DNA of 64,000 nucleotides, taken from Siphonodentalium dalli. Taxonomy: Eukaryota > Mollusca > Scaphopoda > Gadilida > Siphonodentaliidae. The translations under genes and the position numbers were made by a program. Position 1 is the stretch's first letter, and every line of letters starts with the position of its first letter. Below are positions 12,437 to 23,045 of this stretch, piece by piece. The DNA lies in assembly GCA_032622095.1 (NCBI GenBank), contig CP136063.1, forward strand, positions 149,413,379 through 149,477,378. Reading direction: 5' to 3'. A model generated the notes under the pieces. The model saw only the letters and a program-made list of their open reading frames with translations. It was not told where the DNA came from and did not search any database.

Positions 12437-14130
12437 ATGAAAGTGTCAATGACACTGTAGCTCAACTTAGGTAGGGGAATAATTTAATGGTCGACAGTAT
12501 AAATGGAGGAATAGGAAAAGTGCTAATTGAAATGTCTAAGTAAGACTAGATGTACATGTCAATATCAACATTCATAACAGGTTTCATAATGATCGGATCA
12601 GGGATGTGGTGATTATGGTGTGCCAAATGATTTATTTATGCAAAGAGTAAATTCTAAAATGGCCACCGGCAGCCATGTTTTTTTCCGAATTACCCCAAAA
12701 TGACTTGTTCCCATCTACAGCCTTTACAAATCTCATAATGATCTGATCAAAGGTATGACCTGTAGCCTATGCCAATGGATTTAGTCATGCAAAGAGTAAA
12801 ATCCAAGATGGCTGCTGGCAGCCATGTTTTTAGGCTGAACGACCCCAAAATGATTCGTTTCCATACATGACAAATTTCATGAAGTTCCGACCAAAGCTAC
12901 GACCTGTAGCCCGCACCAAAGGATTTATTCATGCAAAGAGTAAAATCCAATATGCTGCTGGCGGACATGTTTTTTAAGCCAAACGACCCCAAAATGACTC
13001 ATTCCCATCTACATGTTAATATTAACATCCATGATAAATATCATGATGATCAGACAAACAGTACGACCTGTAGCCCGTGCCAATGGATTGAATTTTGACA
13101 TCCAAGATGGCTGCCAGCGGCCATGTTTTTTGGCCGTATGACCCCCAAAATGACTCGTTCCCATATACATGTCAATATCAATATTCATGACAAATTTCAT
13201 AAAGGTCAGACCAAAGGTACGACATGTAACCCGTGCCAAAGGATTTAGTCATGCAAAGAGTAAAATCCAAGATGGCTGCTGGCAGCCATGTTTTTTGGCC
13301 GAACGACCCCAAAATCACTCGTTCCCATCTACATGTCAATGTCAACATTCATGACAAAATTCATAAAGATCAGACCATAGGTACGACCTGTAGCCCGCGC
13401 CAAAGGATTTAGTCATGCAAAGAGTAAAATCCAAGATGGCTGCTGGCGGCCATGTTTTTTGGCCGAACAACCCCAAAATCACTCGTTCCCATCTACATGT
13501 CATTGTTAACATCCATGACAAATTTCATGAAGTTCTGATCAAAACTACGACCTGTAGCCTGCGCCAAAGGATTTAGTCATGCAAAGAGTAAAATCCAAGA
13601 TGGCTGCCAGCGGCCATGTTTTTTGGCCGAACGACCCCAAAATGACTCGTTCCCATCTACATGTCAATATTAACATCCATGACAAATTTCATAATGATCA
13701 GACGAACAGTACGACCTGTAGCCCGCGCCAATGGATTGAATTTTGAAATCCAAAATGGTCACCAGCGGCCATGTTTTTTGGCCGAATGACCCCAAAATGA
13801 CTCGTTCCCATCTACATGTCAATGTCAACATTCATGACAAAATTCATAAAGATCAGACCATAGGTACGACCTGTAGCCCGCGCCAAAGGATTTAGTCATG
13901 CAAAGAGTAAAATCCAAGATGGCTGCTGGCGGCCATGTTTTTTTGGCCGAACAACCCCAAAATCACTCGTTCCCATCTACATGTCAATGTCAACATTCAT
14001 GACAAATTTCATGAAGATCAGACCAAAGGTACAACCTGTAGCCCGCGCCAAAGAAAATTGTTGACGGACACACGGACGACGGACGCCAAACCATGGCAAT
14101 AGCTCAAACTTACAAAAGTAAGTTGAGCTA
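12437..14130 (+). mobile_element. Composite tandem-repeat element, ~9 units, second copy
   Basis: It has the same ends and orientation as the element at 10411-12384 and begins only 52 bases after that one stops. It has about nine ~164-bp units with more variation at its 5' side (truncated units near 12600-12900). It ends in GACGGACACACGGACGACGGACGCC, CCATGGCAATAGCTC and GTAAGTTGAGCTAA. The head-to-tail adjacency suggests tandem duplication or repeated insertion at one target. Confidence 0.8.
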
Positions 14131-15619
14131 AAAATGCATGTAAACAGTATATTAAATGATCGTAACAAACTATACCTTTTTCTACCACGGTAAATGAAAT
14201 ATCATTGAAGAGATTAATCACGGACATTTCAGATGATTAATCACATTTAGGGGGTTTACAAGAATACCCGGGTGCCATGTGTACATGTAGTATGTTTCCC
14301 TTTATAGAAGAGCAATGGGTGGCCCTGTGGGACTCGGTCCAAAACAGCATCATCCCCACCGATATCCCAAGCTGTTGTGGACCGAGAAGATTTGGTCTAC
14401 AATATGCTATGTGTGAGTGTCGATGGAACAGATATCGTTTTGCAAGAAAATGTGTTTGTAGATCAAAATATATTTGAGTTGAGTACAATATTCAAATCAC
14501 TCAAATGATACCAATTTACAGATGGAATAAACAAGACAGTCAATGACTGTGGAGTCATCGCCATACTTTAAAGACAGAGAAGACTGGGACTCTGAAGACT
14601 ACAATAATCAGTACTTGTCAAATCACTTTAAAACAAGTAGTTCTAAACAGGGACCCAGGTAGAGGGTCTTCATTGAACGGTGGGAGGTGGTGGGTGTCCA
14701 ACTTTAAATGTCTAACTGCCCAACCCTCAACTCCCCCAATAGATCATTGCCCATTACCTCCCAACTGGACCAAACTTAATTACAACTAGTACTTCAAGCT
14801 CCCCAACTGTTGGAAATTGATCAAAACCTTTAATATACTAATAATACTGGTATATCAAAATTATTACATTGTAATTTAGGAATATATATATACAAGTAGT
14901 AAACATGAATTCACAGCATAGATAGGGAGGGTGTGGGATTGTAAAAATCTCCTATCTCTGCCCCTATTTGAACCAAATTTTAAATTCCAATCTATGAGAT
15001 CCATAGATCTAGTAATTTCAAAGAGAATATTATAGAAGTTGAAGTGAGTTCATTTTCCTTAAAATATGTTACAAAATTTAGGGAAGGGTTATCAACATGG
15101 CACCTCTGATAATTATTCATTGAAATCATCAGCATAATAATTAGACACATCATTATCATAGATGGAGTTAATATCCTATATAAACATAATATTGTATCAC
15201 CTGTCACATGTAAAACTGCATAAAACACAGCTCATGGGAATAGTGATGAACCGATAAGGGAAACCACCATCGGCTGATACCCAGATATTAAAATTTACTA
15301 ATCAGCCAATGCCAATGACGATTGTTCTATAAACACACTAACAATAACACTAACTAGTTAGCCACGTAGTACACTCATTAAACTGATTTTTTTGTGATTT
15401 AATTGCACAGTATAGTCAAAGTTACTGAATGTAAAGCTAATGATAAGTTAATATTGAGTTATTATTTTTAGCTAATAATACGGTGAACATTTACAGTCAA
15501 ACAATGAAGACATTTATCCAGTGGTAAATGTAAGATTTCCCATGAGGCTCGGAGGCTGGCAGATCGCAATGTATCGCAATGATAAACACTGCCTTATGAA
15601 TATTAATGCATTTTCACAA
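14131..15619. other. Intronic stretch without recognised features
   Basis: Mostly AT-rich, apparently unique sequence inside the large NCOA6 intron. Both strands show only short chance ORFs. I see no clear repeat, RNA gene or exon with matching phase. Confidence 0.5.
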
Positions 15620-16460
15620 ATGAAAGTGTCAATGACACTGTAGCTCAACTTGGAAAGGGAATAATTTCATGTGTTACAGTCATGGAGTGATTAGGAATGT
15701 GGAAAGTTGAAAGGCCTAGTCATGCAAAGAGTAAAATCCAAGATGGCCACTGGCAGCCATGTTTTTTTGGCAAATGACCCCAAAAATAATCGTTCCCATT
15801 TACATGTCATTGTTAACATCCATCACAAATTTCATGATGATCCGACAAAAGATACGACCGGTAGCCTGTGTCAAAGGATTTAGTCATGTAAAGAGTAAAA
15901 TCCAAGATGGCTGCTGGCGTAAAAAAAATTTGGCCGAATGCCCCCAAAATGACTCGTTCCCATCTACATGTCATTGTTAACATCCATGACAGATTTCATG
16001 ATGATCGGACCAAAGCTACGACATGTAGCCCGTGCCAAAGGATTTAGTCATGCAAAGAGCAAAATCCAAGATGGCTGCTGATGGCCATTTTTTTTTGCCC
16101 AAGACCCCAAAATGACTCTTTCCCATCTACATGTCAATATTAACATCCATGACAAATTTCATGATGATGAGACGAACAGCACGACCTGTAGCCCGTATTA
16201 TGGATTGAATTTTGAAATCCAAGATGGTCGCTGGCAGTCATGTTTTTTTGCCGAATGACCCCAAAATGACTCGTTCCCATCTACATGTCAATGTCAACAG
16301 CCATGACAAATTTCATAATGATCCAACAAAAGGTATGACCTGTAGCCCGTGCTAAAGGAAATTGCTGACGAATCACGCACACATGCATACACGCACACAC
16401 GGACGACCGACGACAAAGCCATGGCAATAGTTCAAACTTTACAAAGTAAAGTTGAGCTAA
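15620..16460 (+). mobile_element. Composite tandem-repeat element, short third copy (~4 units)
   Basis: Full ends are present: GAAAGTGTCAATGACACTGTAG at the left and AAAGTAAAGTTGAGCTAA at the right, with about four units between them. The units are more diverged than in the two larger copies, including a unit in which the GGCCATGTTTTT block is replaced by an A-rich run near 15918. Different unit counts between otherwise identical ends show that the core array expands or contracts. Confidence 0.78.
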
Positions 16461-17301
16461 AAAGGGAATTCTCCCTTCATCTCTGAAATCAGATAGAATC
16501 CCGGTGTCCTCAGACGTAGATGAAAGCAATGAGACAGAGTCTGGATATTTATCAGACTGGACAGCTGTCGGCCTTTGATAAGAACATGAAACTAAGTTGA
16601 AAGAGTTAGTCAGTCTGCATGCTACTTTTCTATTGGCTGGAAATTTTTTTGAGCAGGCAGGCATGGGAGAGAGTGGCATAAGCTTTATATTTTTGTCAAT
16701 ATATAATATTGTGGCATTAGGAATGTGAAAGAACAACATTTGTAACAGGGGTGCATGTACTTAGTTGACCCCTCAATTGGCAAGGGTAACAATCTGTTTG
16801 TTCTTGATTTTGCTCCAAGACCCCTGGGCCGATTTCAACTAAATTTGCTGGGGTGAGTCGGTGTACCCTGGCAGATGTTATAGCATGCTTAGTTTTTCAA
16901 AATTTCAATATAAAATAAAAAATATAATTTAATTTAATTTTTAATGTTTTTTTTACCATGTTTGCCTCAGTGACGCCATTTTTCCAAATCTGAACCCCAG
17001 TAACACAAAGACCCTCCATACCAAATATAAGCGCAATAGGCCCGACAGTTCTTGAGAAGAAGTCGTTTTAAGAATTACTATGGAGGGAAATAGCTGTGGC
17101 CCTGGCTTCGCAACTATTTGACTTATTGACCTCATTTTAACATATCTGAATGTGAGTCACCATGGGAACATCCATCCAAATATGAACCCCTTCGGTCTTA
17201 TGTTTCTGGAGAAGATGTTTGAAGAATTGTTGATGGATGGAAGATCAGATGAGGAATGATGACTACAGCTCTACCGGAGACTTCGCCTCAGGTGAGCTAA
17301 A
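16461..17301. repeat. Dispersed repeat ending in CGCCTCAGGTGAGCTAAA
   Basis: The stretch ends with CTACCGGAGACTTCGCCTCAGGTGAGCTAAA (about 17270-17301). From memory this is a hallmark 3' end of an abundant repeat in molluscan genomes, and like its neighbours it finishes in GAGCTAA. The body contains coding-like text (GACCCCTGGGCCGATTTCAAC, CAAATATGAACCCCTTCGG) seen in such repeats. Its left end was not defined. Confidence 0.5.
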
Positions 17302-17349
17302 AACCAGAATATGATCCAAATAGATCTTCTAATACCATTTAATCCAGAC

Positions 17350-17889
17350 GAATGTGTCAAATAAAATGTTATGATTTATGTCACCACATCCAGGTATTAA
17401 TATTTTTTTTATAAATCATCAACGAATGTCTCGACTTTGATGTCATATTTCGTGATTGCTTTTTCTGCAATGATGTGTGCTAATTTATAATTGTTCCAAT
17501 CTACCATCCGTTATGTAATTGTGGTTACGTAGCAAAACCCTGAAACTTCTTTGTTCTAATATATGGCAATAGAGTTTATGGCTCGAATCATAATCTCTAT
17601 TTAATAAAATTTTCATGTTAATACCTGTGGTTCTTTTCGGTATGCGAGTGTATTCAGCATGCATCCTTGACTCGACAAATTAATTCATTGGTAGCATATT
17701 TTACTAAACAGAATATATGAAACAAATGAATGAATTTGAGCCATGGGTGAGTGCAAAATACACTCATGTGCTCTATGAACGATGAAAACAACATGGTAAT
17801 TATTATGATTTTTTTTTTTTAATATTATGTTGAGTATAAAAGGAGATGGTCCCATAAGTGGCCGGATTTAGTGTACAGTACCCCTTTAA
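17350..17889 (-). mobile_element. TTAA-flanked MITE, partial, reverse orientation
   Basis: It ends GTGTACAGTACCCCTTTAA (TTAA at 17886-17889), the reverse complement of the start of the element at 25602-26202. Inside, diverged text (GAATGAATTTGAGCCATGGGTGAG, TCGTAATTGTGG-like) follows the same order in reverse. The distal end could not be placed exactly. Confidence 0.55.
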
Positions 17890-18240
17890 CTCTCAGGTGA
17901 AAATTGGTAGACGGAACCTAAATTCGAAGTTGATCTGTATTTTGGGCTAGTAAACTTACATACCAAAATTCATTTCATTCAGTTCAAGCTTACTGAAGTT
18001 ATTATAGAGAAAAGAAAAATTTAGTGCAAATTCCAACAAAAAAGGGCCATAACTCAGGTGGAAATTGGCAGGTAGAACCCAAATTTGATCCTGACGCTGT
18101 ATTTTGTGCTAGTAAACCAACAAATACCAAATTTAATTCCATTCAGTTGAGACTATCTTAAGTTATAATCCAGAAAACAAATGTGAATGAACGGATGACC
18201 AACAGATGGACGGATAGACATAAAAATAAAATGAAAATCT
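17890..18240. repeat. Two diverged satellite-type units
   Basis: Two units of about 140 bp share AACTCAGGTGGAAATTGG, CTGTATTTTGGGCTAGTAAAC and TACCAAAATT. They are followed by GAACGGATGACCAACAGATGGACGGATAGAC. They are related, in reverse orientation, to the repeats at 4729-5600 and to the loop at 3790-4060. Confidence 0.6.
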
Positions 18241-18309
18241 GTCTCTCCATTAATAGAAACATTGATTCTTGTTATCCTCCTCCCTATTTTCCACAGTTCT
18301 GATTGGCCC

Positions 18310-19345
18310 ATGTCCTGTCACATGCCGGGCGACAAATCACGCTGTCGCCCACTGACCCGGGAGACATTGTTTTTGTCGCCCGCCTGATGTTATATTGCAA
18401 GAATATCCCTGAACACACTGCATTAAGTCATCTATTTCACATCACAACGACTTACTTAAAAATCATAGATCTTATATACCCCACGGATTCGCAAAACACA
18501 CCAGTTGTGGTGTTTGCTAATTTGCATATATATTTAGTGAACACTAATATTCGAACTTTTAAGTTGATACTTTTATCGGACAAGCGTTATTATTTACTTT
18601 TTACATCGAAATATCTCGGCGATTCAATTTGTTCATGTCGACATTATGATGCAAGATTGAAAGAGGAGATCCCTTAAGGTTGGTTGGTTATAAATGTTTG
18701 CTGGTAGACAACGTAATGCATACGTTTTTCGCGAATGAATGGTACTGTACGCTTATCCTCTGCGATCTCTGCAATGTGATCATAGAAGTATTTTATATGA
18801 GGATAGCTATGAGCACTGACACATATGAATGTACATTAATGAAATTGACAACTTCCCAATACCTTTCCGTGAAGAGCGTTGTGTAATGAACATCGCCAGT
18901 AAATTGCGCGCACAAGACGACATTGCCACATTGCACAAGACGAGAACATACCTACAGGTATATGGCTTATTGGTTTACATTGCATGTACCGATATTGACG
19001 ATTTAACCACCACTATGATCGTAAATAAACGCGGGTTATCAAACACTTAACGGTTTGACTATCGCTTATGGAACAGAAATCCTATGGGACGATAAGTAGT
19101 TACTGAAAATATACATAATCGGGAAAGAAAACACTCGTGACTCAGTGCAACATCGTGCGTGTTGATGGCAAGGGTGTTTTCTGTGGAATAATCGGATAAC
19201 AAAACAGTTGTTGCCCTTCGTCTCGGGAGACATTGAGATTTGTCACCTGCTCGAGAATGGAATGTTCACTCCTCGGGAGACATTCCGTTCTCGAGCGGGT
19301 GACAAATCTCAATGTCTCCCTCGACAACGGGCGACAACTGTATAA
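18310..19345. repeat. GC-rich inverted-repeat cluster, possible TIR element
   Basis: A strong hairpin occupies 19225-19320: GGGAGACATTGAGATTTGTC and its reverse complement flank a short loop, with an inner CTCGAGAA/TTCTCGAG part. About 900 bp to the left, 18328-18383 holds the matching words GGGCGACAAATCACGC, TGTCGCCC and CCCGGGAGACATTG. The layout (GC-rich, internally repetitive ends facing each other over an AT-rich interior) resembles the minisatellite-ended elements near 35-42 kb. I found no target duplication, and the ORF at 18303-18677 is unrecognised. Confidence 0.4.
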
Positions 19346-19393
19346 TGTTATTTTGGCCTACTGTATTTTCAGACACATGTAGCTATGTCTTAC

Positions 19394-19514
19394 CTGGTGA
19401 GAGCAAATCATTGAGACCTTTCTGAAATTCCTCCAGCCGTGCATGGAGTTTTGGGTCATCAAAGTCGCCTTCACAAGTAAATACTGTTTCGATGTAGTCC
19501 TCTTGAGGACCCAT
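19394..19514 (-). CDS. NCOA6: NCOA6 first coding exon (40 codons plus one base)
   Basis: On the minus strand an ATG (19514-19512) opens 40 codons beginning MGPQEDYIETVFTCEGDFDD and ending with NDLLSP. The last base G joins GT of the exon at 9242 to make the Gly before EQEL. The donor is CACCAG|GTAAGA (GT at 19393-19392). Phase, donor and acceptor all agree, and the acidic segment with VFTCEGDFDD corresponds to the vertebrate NCOA6 N-terminus just before its PWNSVR block. That makes this the authentic start. An acceptor TTCTTGCAG|GTGCGG (AG at 19535-19534) lies 19 bases upstream of the ATG, so the transcript has an earlier non-coding exon. The exon is too short to stand out as an ORF and was found by splice logic. 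Confidence 0.9.
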
Positions 19515-20164
19515 CTTCACAGATCACCCGCACCTGCAAGAATAAAACAGTTTTATTAGATTAAACAGAAAAATAAATATCCAAGCTTATTGAAAATTGA
19601 CAATCAATACAGTAGAACCAAGTACGGTACATGTATAGTCTGAATAAATTCAGACAAATAATGTCTAAGGTCATTATACCGCCCTTTTGAGAATGCTGAG
19701 ACTATTCATGTGTGACATCTACTACTAAGGTAAAATTGCATCATCTTATACCAGTAGTATCCAGACTGGATTATATATCTATAGTAAACTGCTCAATTGA
19801 CCCACCTTTTCACCAGTATTCTGTTTAACCCTCGAACTCCCGTTGCAGTCAATTTTTTTTTACAATAGATTGCTATTGACTTTAGGTACATGCATGTCTC
19901 AAACAGATCATCAGTGAGGGGAATGAGGCAGTTCCACGGCTGTTGTAACAGAAACCCTGCCTGTAGTCCCTGTACTATTATTAAAATCTTAGAAATTTCC
20001 CGTTCCAGGCTGTACTATTAGGCACAGAAGCAAGCACTCTAGAGTACCTTGTCAATTTGACATACCGGTACTATGTAACAAATTTATTATGTTATGCTAC
20101 ACATACCGGTACATGTAATGCATAAAATAAACAAAATACAGCTTTTTTATCTACAGGTACAGTA

Positions 20165-20438
20165 CTGTAATGCCCTAATTAATCGACTCCTTTAACCACA
20201 GCAGAATTATGGGTAACTTTTCAGGATTTAGTCGGAAATATGGCTTGTTGCCATTCATCGGACAGCCCTCCCCGAGAGCTTTCCGATGAATGGCAACAAG
20301 CCATATTTCTGACTAAATCCTGAAAAGTGGGAGAGCTTTCCGATGAATGGCAACAAGCCATATTTCCGACTAAATCCTGAAAAGTTACCCATAATTCTGC
20401 TGTGGTTAAAGGAGTCAATTCATTAGGGCATTGCTGTA
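20165..20438. mobile_element. Palindromic MITE with a three-armed hairpin
   Basis: The outer ends (GTAATGCCCTAAT / ATTAGGGCATTGC) and the next block (CTTTAACCACAGCAGAAT and its complement) match the small MITEs at 31374-31853. Inside, a ~45-bp block (TTTTCAGGATTTAGTC ... CATTCATCGGA) occurs once on the left and twice in inverted orientation on the right, so alternative hairpins are possible. It lies in the first NCOA6 intron and has no coding capacity. Confidence 0.75.
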
Positions 20439-22668
20439 CATACTAGTAATACAACTTGGCTTGCAAAATTGGAAAAGGAAACAACCATTGATGGATTGTG
20501 ATAATTGTGGAATGATCAGACAGAACAAGTATACATAATAGAATTGTATTCGCAAAGATATTCGTAAAAATAGTATTTTCTCCTAACATATGGATATTAC
20601 GTCACGTGCCAATAAGGATCATTACAACTTCTGAGTAATCATAATAGTAAATGTCAAGCGCGTATTCTAAATAAGATGATGCAACTTGACCTTGGTACAG
20701 CTCAATAACATTTATTCAGGGTTTCCGCTACTACGGCAGGCCGGCCGTTCAGCGGCCTCATTCCCCTCACCAACCTTGACTTAATATTGGTCACACAATA
20801 GCCACAGACCTAGCTCAGTCCCCTTTTTACACAAGACGAGCGATCACCGACACTGATTATTAACAGATTGCAAGGAATCCTACACTTGGTGCCTGAATAA
20901 GACATGATCAGTAGAGCGGACCACTTGTACAGTTGTCTACAGCATCCTGTGTAACGCTTTGTCGGGCGAATATTTAGTAGTAATCAGCCTCTCGCATTTT
21001 AATTTACTGTAGATTACTGTCAATAAGTCCCAACTTTCTGACCCACTATTTCCCCTTAAAATGAATGTGCAATATACATCGTTAAGTCATTTGGGTGGGG
21101 GTTTCTGAGCTGCAACCATGATTATTCTAATAGCTTTGCACACACGCTCAGCCGGGACCAGGCAATGGCTTCGACTTAAGTGGGGTATTCGAGTTACCGA
21201 CATTCGACTTAACGAAGTTTGACTGTACTTGAATAATTAATTTCCAAATTAAAATAAGTACTAGGACTATCTTGTTAGTGAGATTATATCTGGTTCCTTT
21301 TATCAAGCTGCCTTTGGTTTAATAGGGTTCTATTTGTGATAATAATCGGTAAGATTAAGGCAAGTCGCTGTGTGATTTTAGAATTACTGCAGTACTGCCC
21401 AGCAGTAATCTTGGGATTTTCAGCCAGTCATTTGACAATGCCTGGATGCTTATTTCCAACAGTGGTTAATTATAGAGGTTCAATTTGAGCGAGTATATGT
21501 CATGTGTAACAGAATGAGAGAAACAGATGTGTGATAGTCACGAAAGTTCATCAAAATTAGAGCTTAAGACTGACCAAGAGATCTATCTTGCTCTCGTGTT
21601 AATAAGTCATCACTCTTCTATATTTACACAAATTGTTTATGAACTCTTTCACGGTACCTCTTTTACTAGTATTTGATATGTCAATATATAAGTTTTATTA
21701 TTATAACACAGACCTCAAAATTAGCTACGCCTAGGCTAATGGCAATGCATAGAAAAACCAAAAAACCTAGAAAAAAAAAACAATACATATAGAAGCCAAT
21801 ATAGAATTGCATACAGTTCTGAAGAAATGCTGTAGAAGAAAAATACCAATTGCAAGGGCAGTATGACATGGTTCTGCTATTTCACACACTGACAGACACA
21901 GTCTTCGACCTCTGACTCTGAGGCTCTGTCAGAGACACAGATTTTGGTCACATGTGACACGTGAAAAAAAAATACAGCAAGATACCACCACCAGCAATTG
22001 ACTGAACTGCAAATTTAAATCTACTGGACATGGTATGGTAATGACCAGAAACTTCCAAATTACTGAGTGTGAGACTGAGTCTGACCTACTAGTACTGAGC
22101 AATGAAATTCAAATTAAATTTCTTGTATTTGTAAATTTTTATCAATGTTATAACTTATATCCACTGCCATGAAAAGGAACAGAAAATAAATATGTAAATT
22201 GTTAGTACATGGTTGGAAATATAAATACATACAAGGTGTGGTGGGAGTATATACTATATAATTTGTGAGAACGACCTATTTTCTCAGTTTGTGAATGGGG
22301 GAAATCGGATACGTTTCCTTGGAACGCGAAGCGTAATTAGGACACCGGGGTGATCGATTAGTTTTTCCTAAAATAGTATGTCGCAGGTCACTAAACTGTT
22401 TCATTACGAGTATGGGTATTATTTTGTGGATTATGCACAATATCCCACAACGGAAGTAAATTTTGGAACTGAAATAAGCCCGCTGACCGATAAATCTGGA
22501 GCCAGATATCAAAACCCTGCAGGCAGAAAATTGCATGATGTCTCGATACATCCTCCAAAAAGTATGCTCGCTTATGATAATATACACTCCGTGACAGCTG
22601 CTGCTGCCTGCATGATATAAAGTGTTCATTGTAATTTTTATTTTTGAGTGGTAGTTTTCGCAAGCTAC
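20439..22668. other. First NCOA6 intron, mostly unique, with a hAT relic
   Basis: AT-rich sequence with no supported gene. At about 21330-21411 a short piece (AATAATCGGTAAGATT, GTGTGATTTTAGAATTACTGC, ACTGCCCAGCAGTAATC) resembles the right end of the hAT-like element at 2695-3644, so a relic of that family is likely. The ORFs at 21681-21869 and 22276-22629 are unrecognised. Confidence 0.45.
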
Positions 22669-22870
22669 CTGTGAAGGTGTTAAATCTGTCCTAGAAATGT
22701 CCTTGTTTCACGAACGCCATGGAACAATAACAGTGCGGCCATTTGCAATCTACAATTGGCGCATGCGCGAATTCCCGAGCATTGTGGGAGCTCAAGTACC
22801 TGTGCTGTCAATCCAAACAACGAACCTCAGCCGCGCCCATTCAGGTAGAGATCGTAATTTACCTTTTCAT
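22669..22870 (-). promoter_or_regulatory. NCOA6: Probable NCOA6 promoter and non-coding first exon
   Basis: NCOA6 needs an upstream non-coding exon, because an acceptor lies just before its ATG. On the minus strand a good donor, CTTCACAG|GTAGCT, has its GT at 22668-22667. Just upstream, in minus-strand order, are a ZNF143-like CCCACAATGC (about 22780-22789), an NRF1-type GCGCATGCGC (about 22759-22768) and a YY1-like AAATGGCC near 22737-22744. There is no TATA box. This set is typical of animal housekeeping promoters. A 10-codon upstream ORF (22720-22691, starting MAFVKQ) would sit in the exon. The start site and the link to NCOA6 are inferred; the promoter could instead serve, or also serve, a gene to the right. 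Confidence 0.42.
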
Positions 22871-23045
22871 AAAATCGTAAAGAGAAATAAGTAACTGAAT
22901 AAAAAAAATATATATTTGGTGAGCAATTATCCAAATCGACACTCGACTATTTGGCCGTCAATAGGCGCTGATATAGATTTTCTTCGACCCCCTGACACAT
23001 CCGCCTAGACTATAGGCCCACATATCTATCTAGAGCTGAGGGGTC

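Noticed and set aside
10894-14168. Many 60-80 codon ORFs with similar text on both strands.
   Set aside because: They recur with the ~164-bp repeat unit and read through it; none has a domain or a start of its own.
18303-18677. A 124-codon plus-strand ORF.
   Set aside because: It starts in the GC-rich repeat cluster, has no recognisable domain, and lies antisense in the NCOA6 intron.
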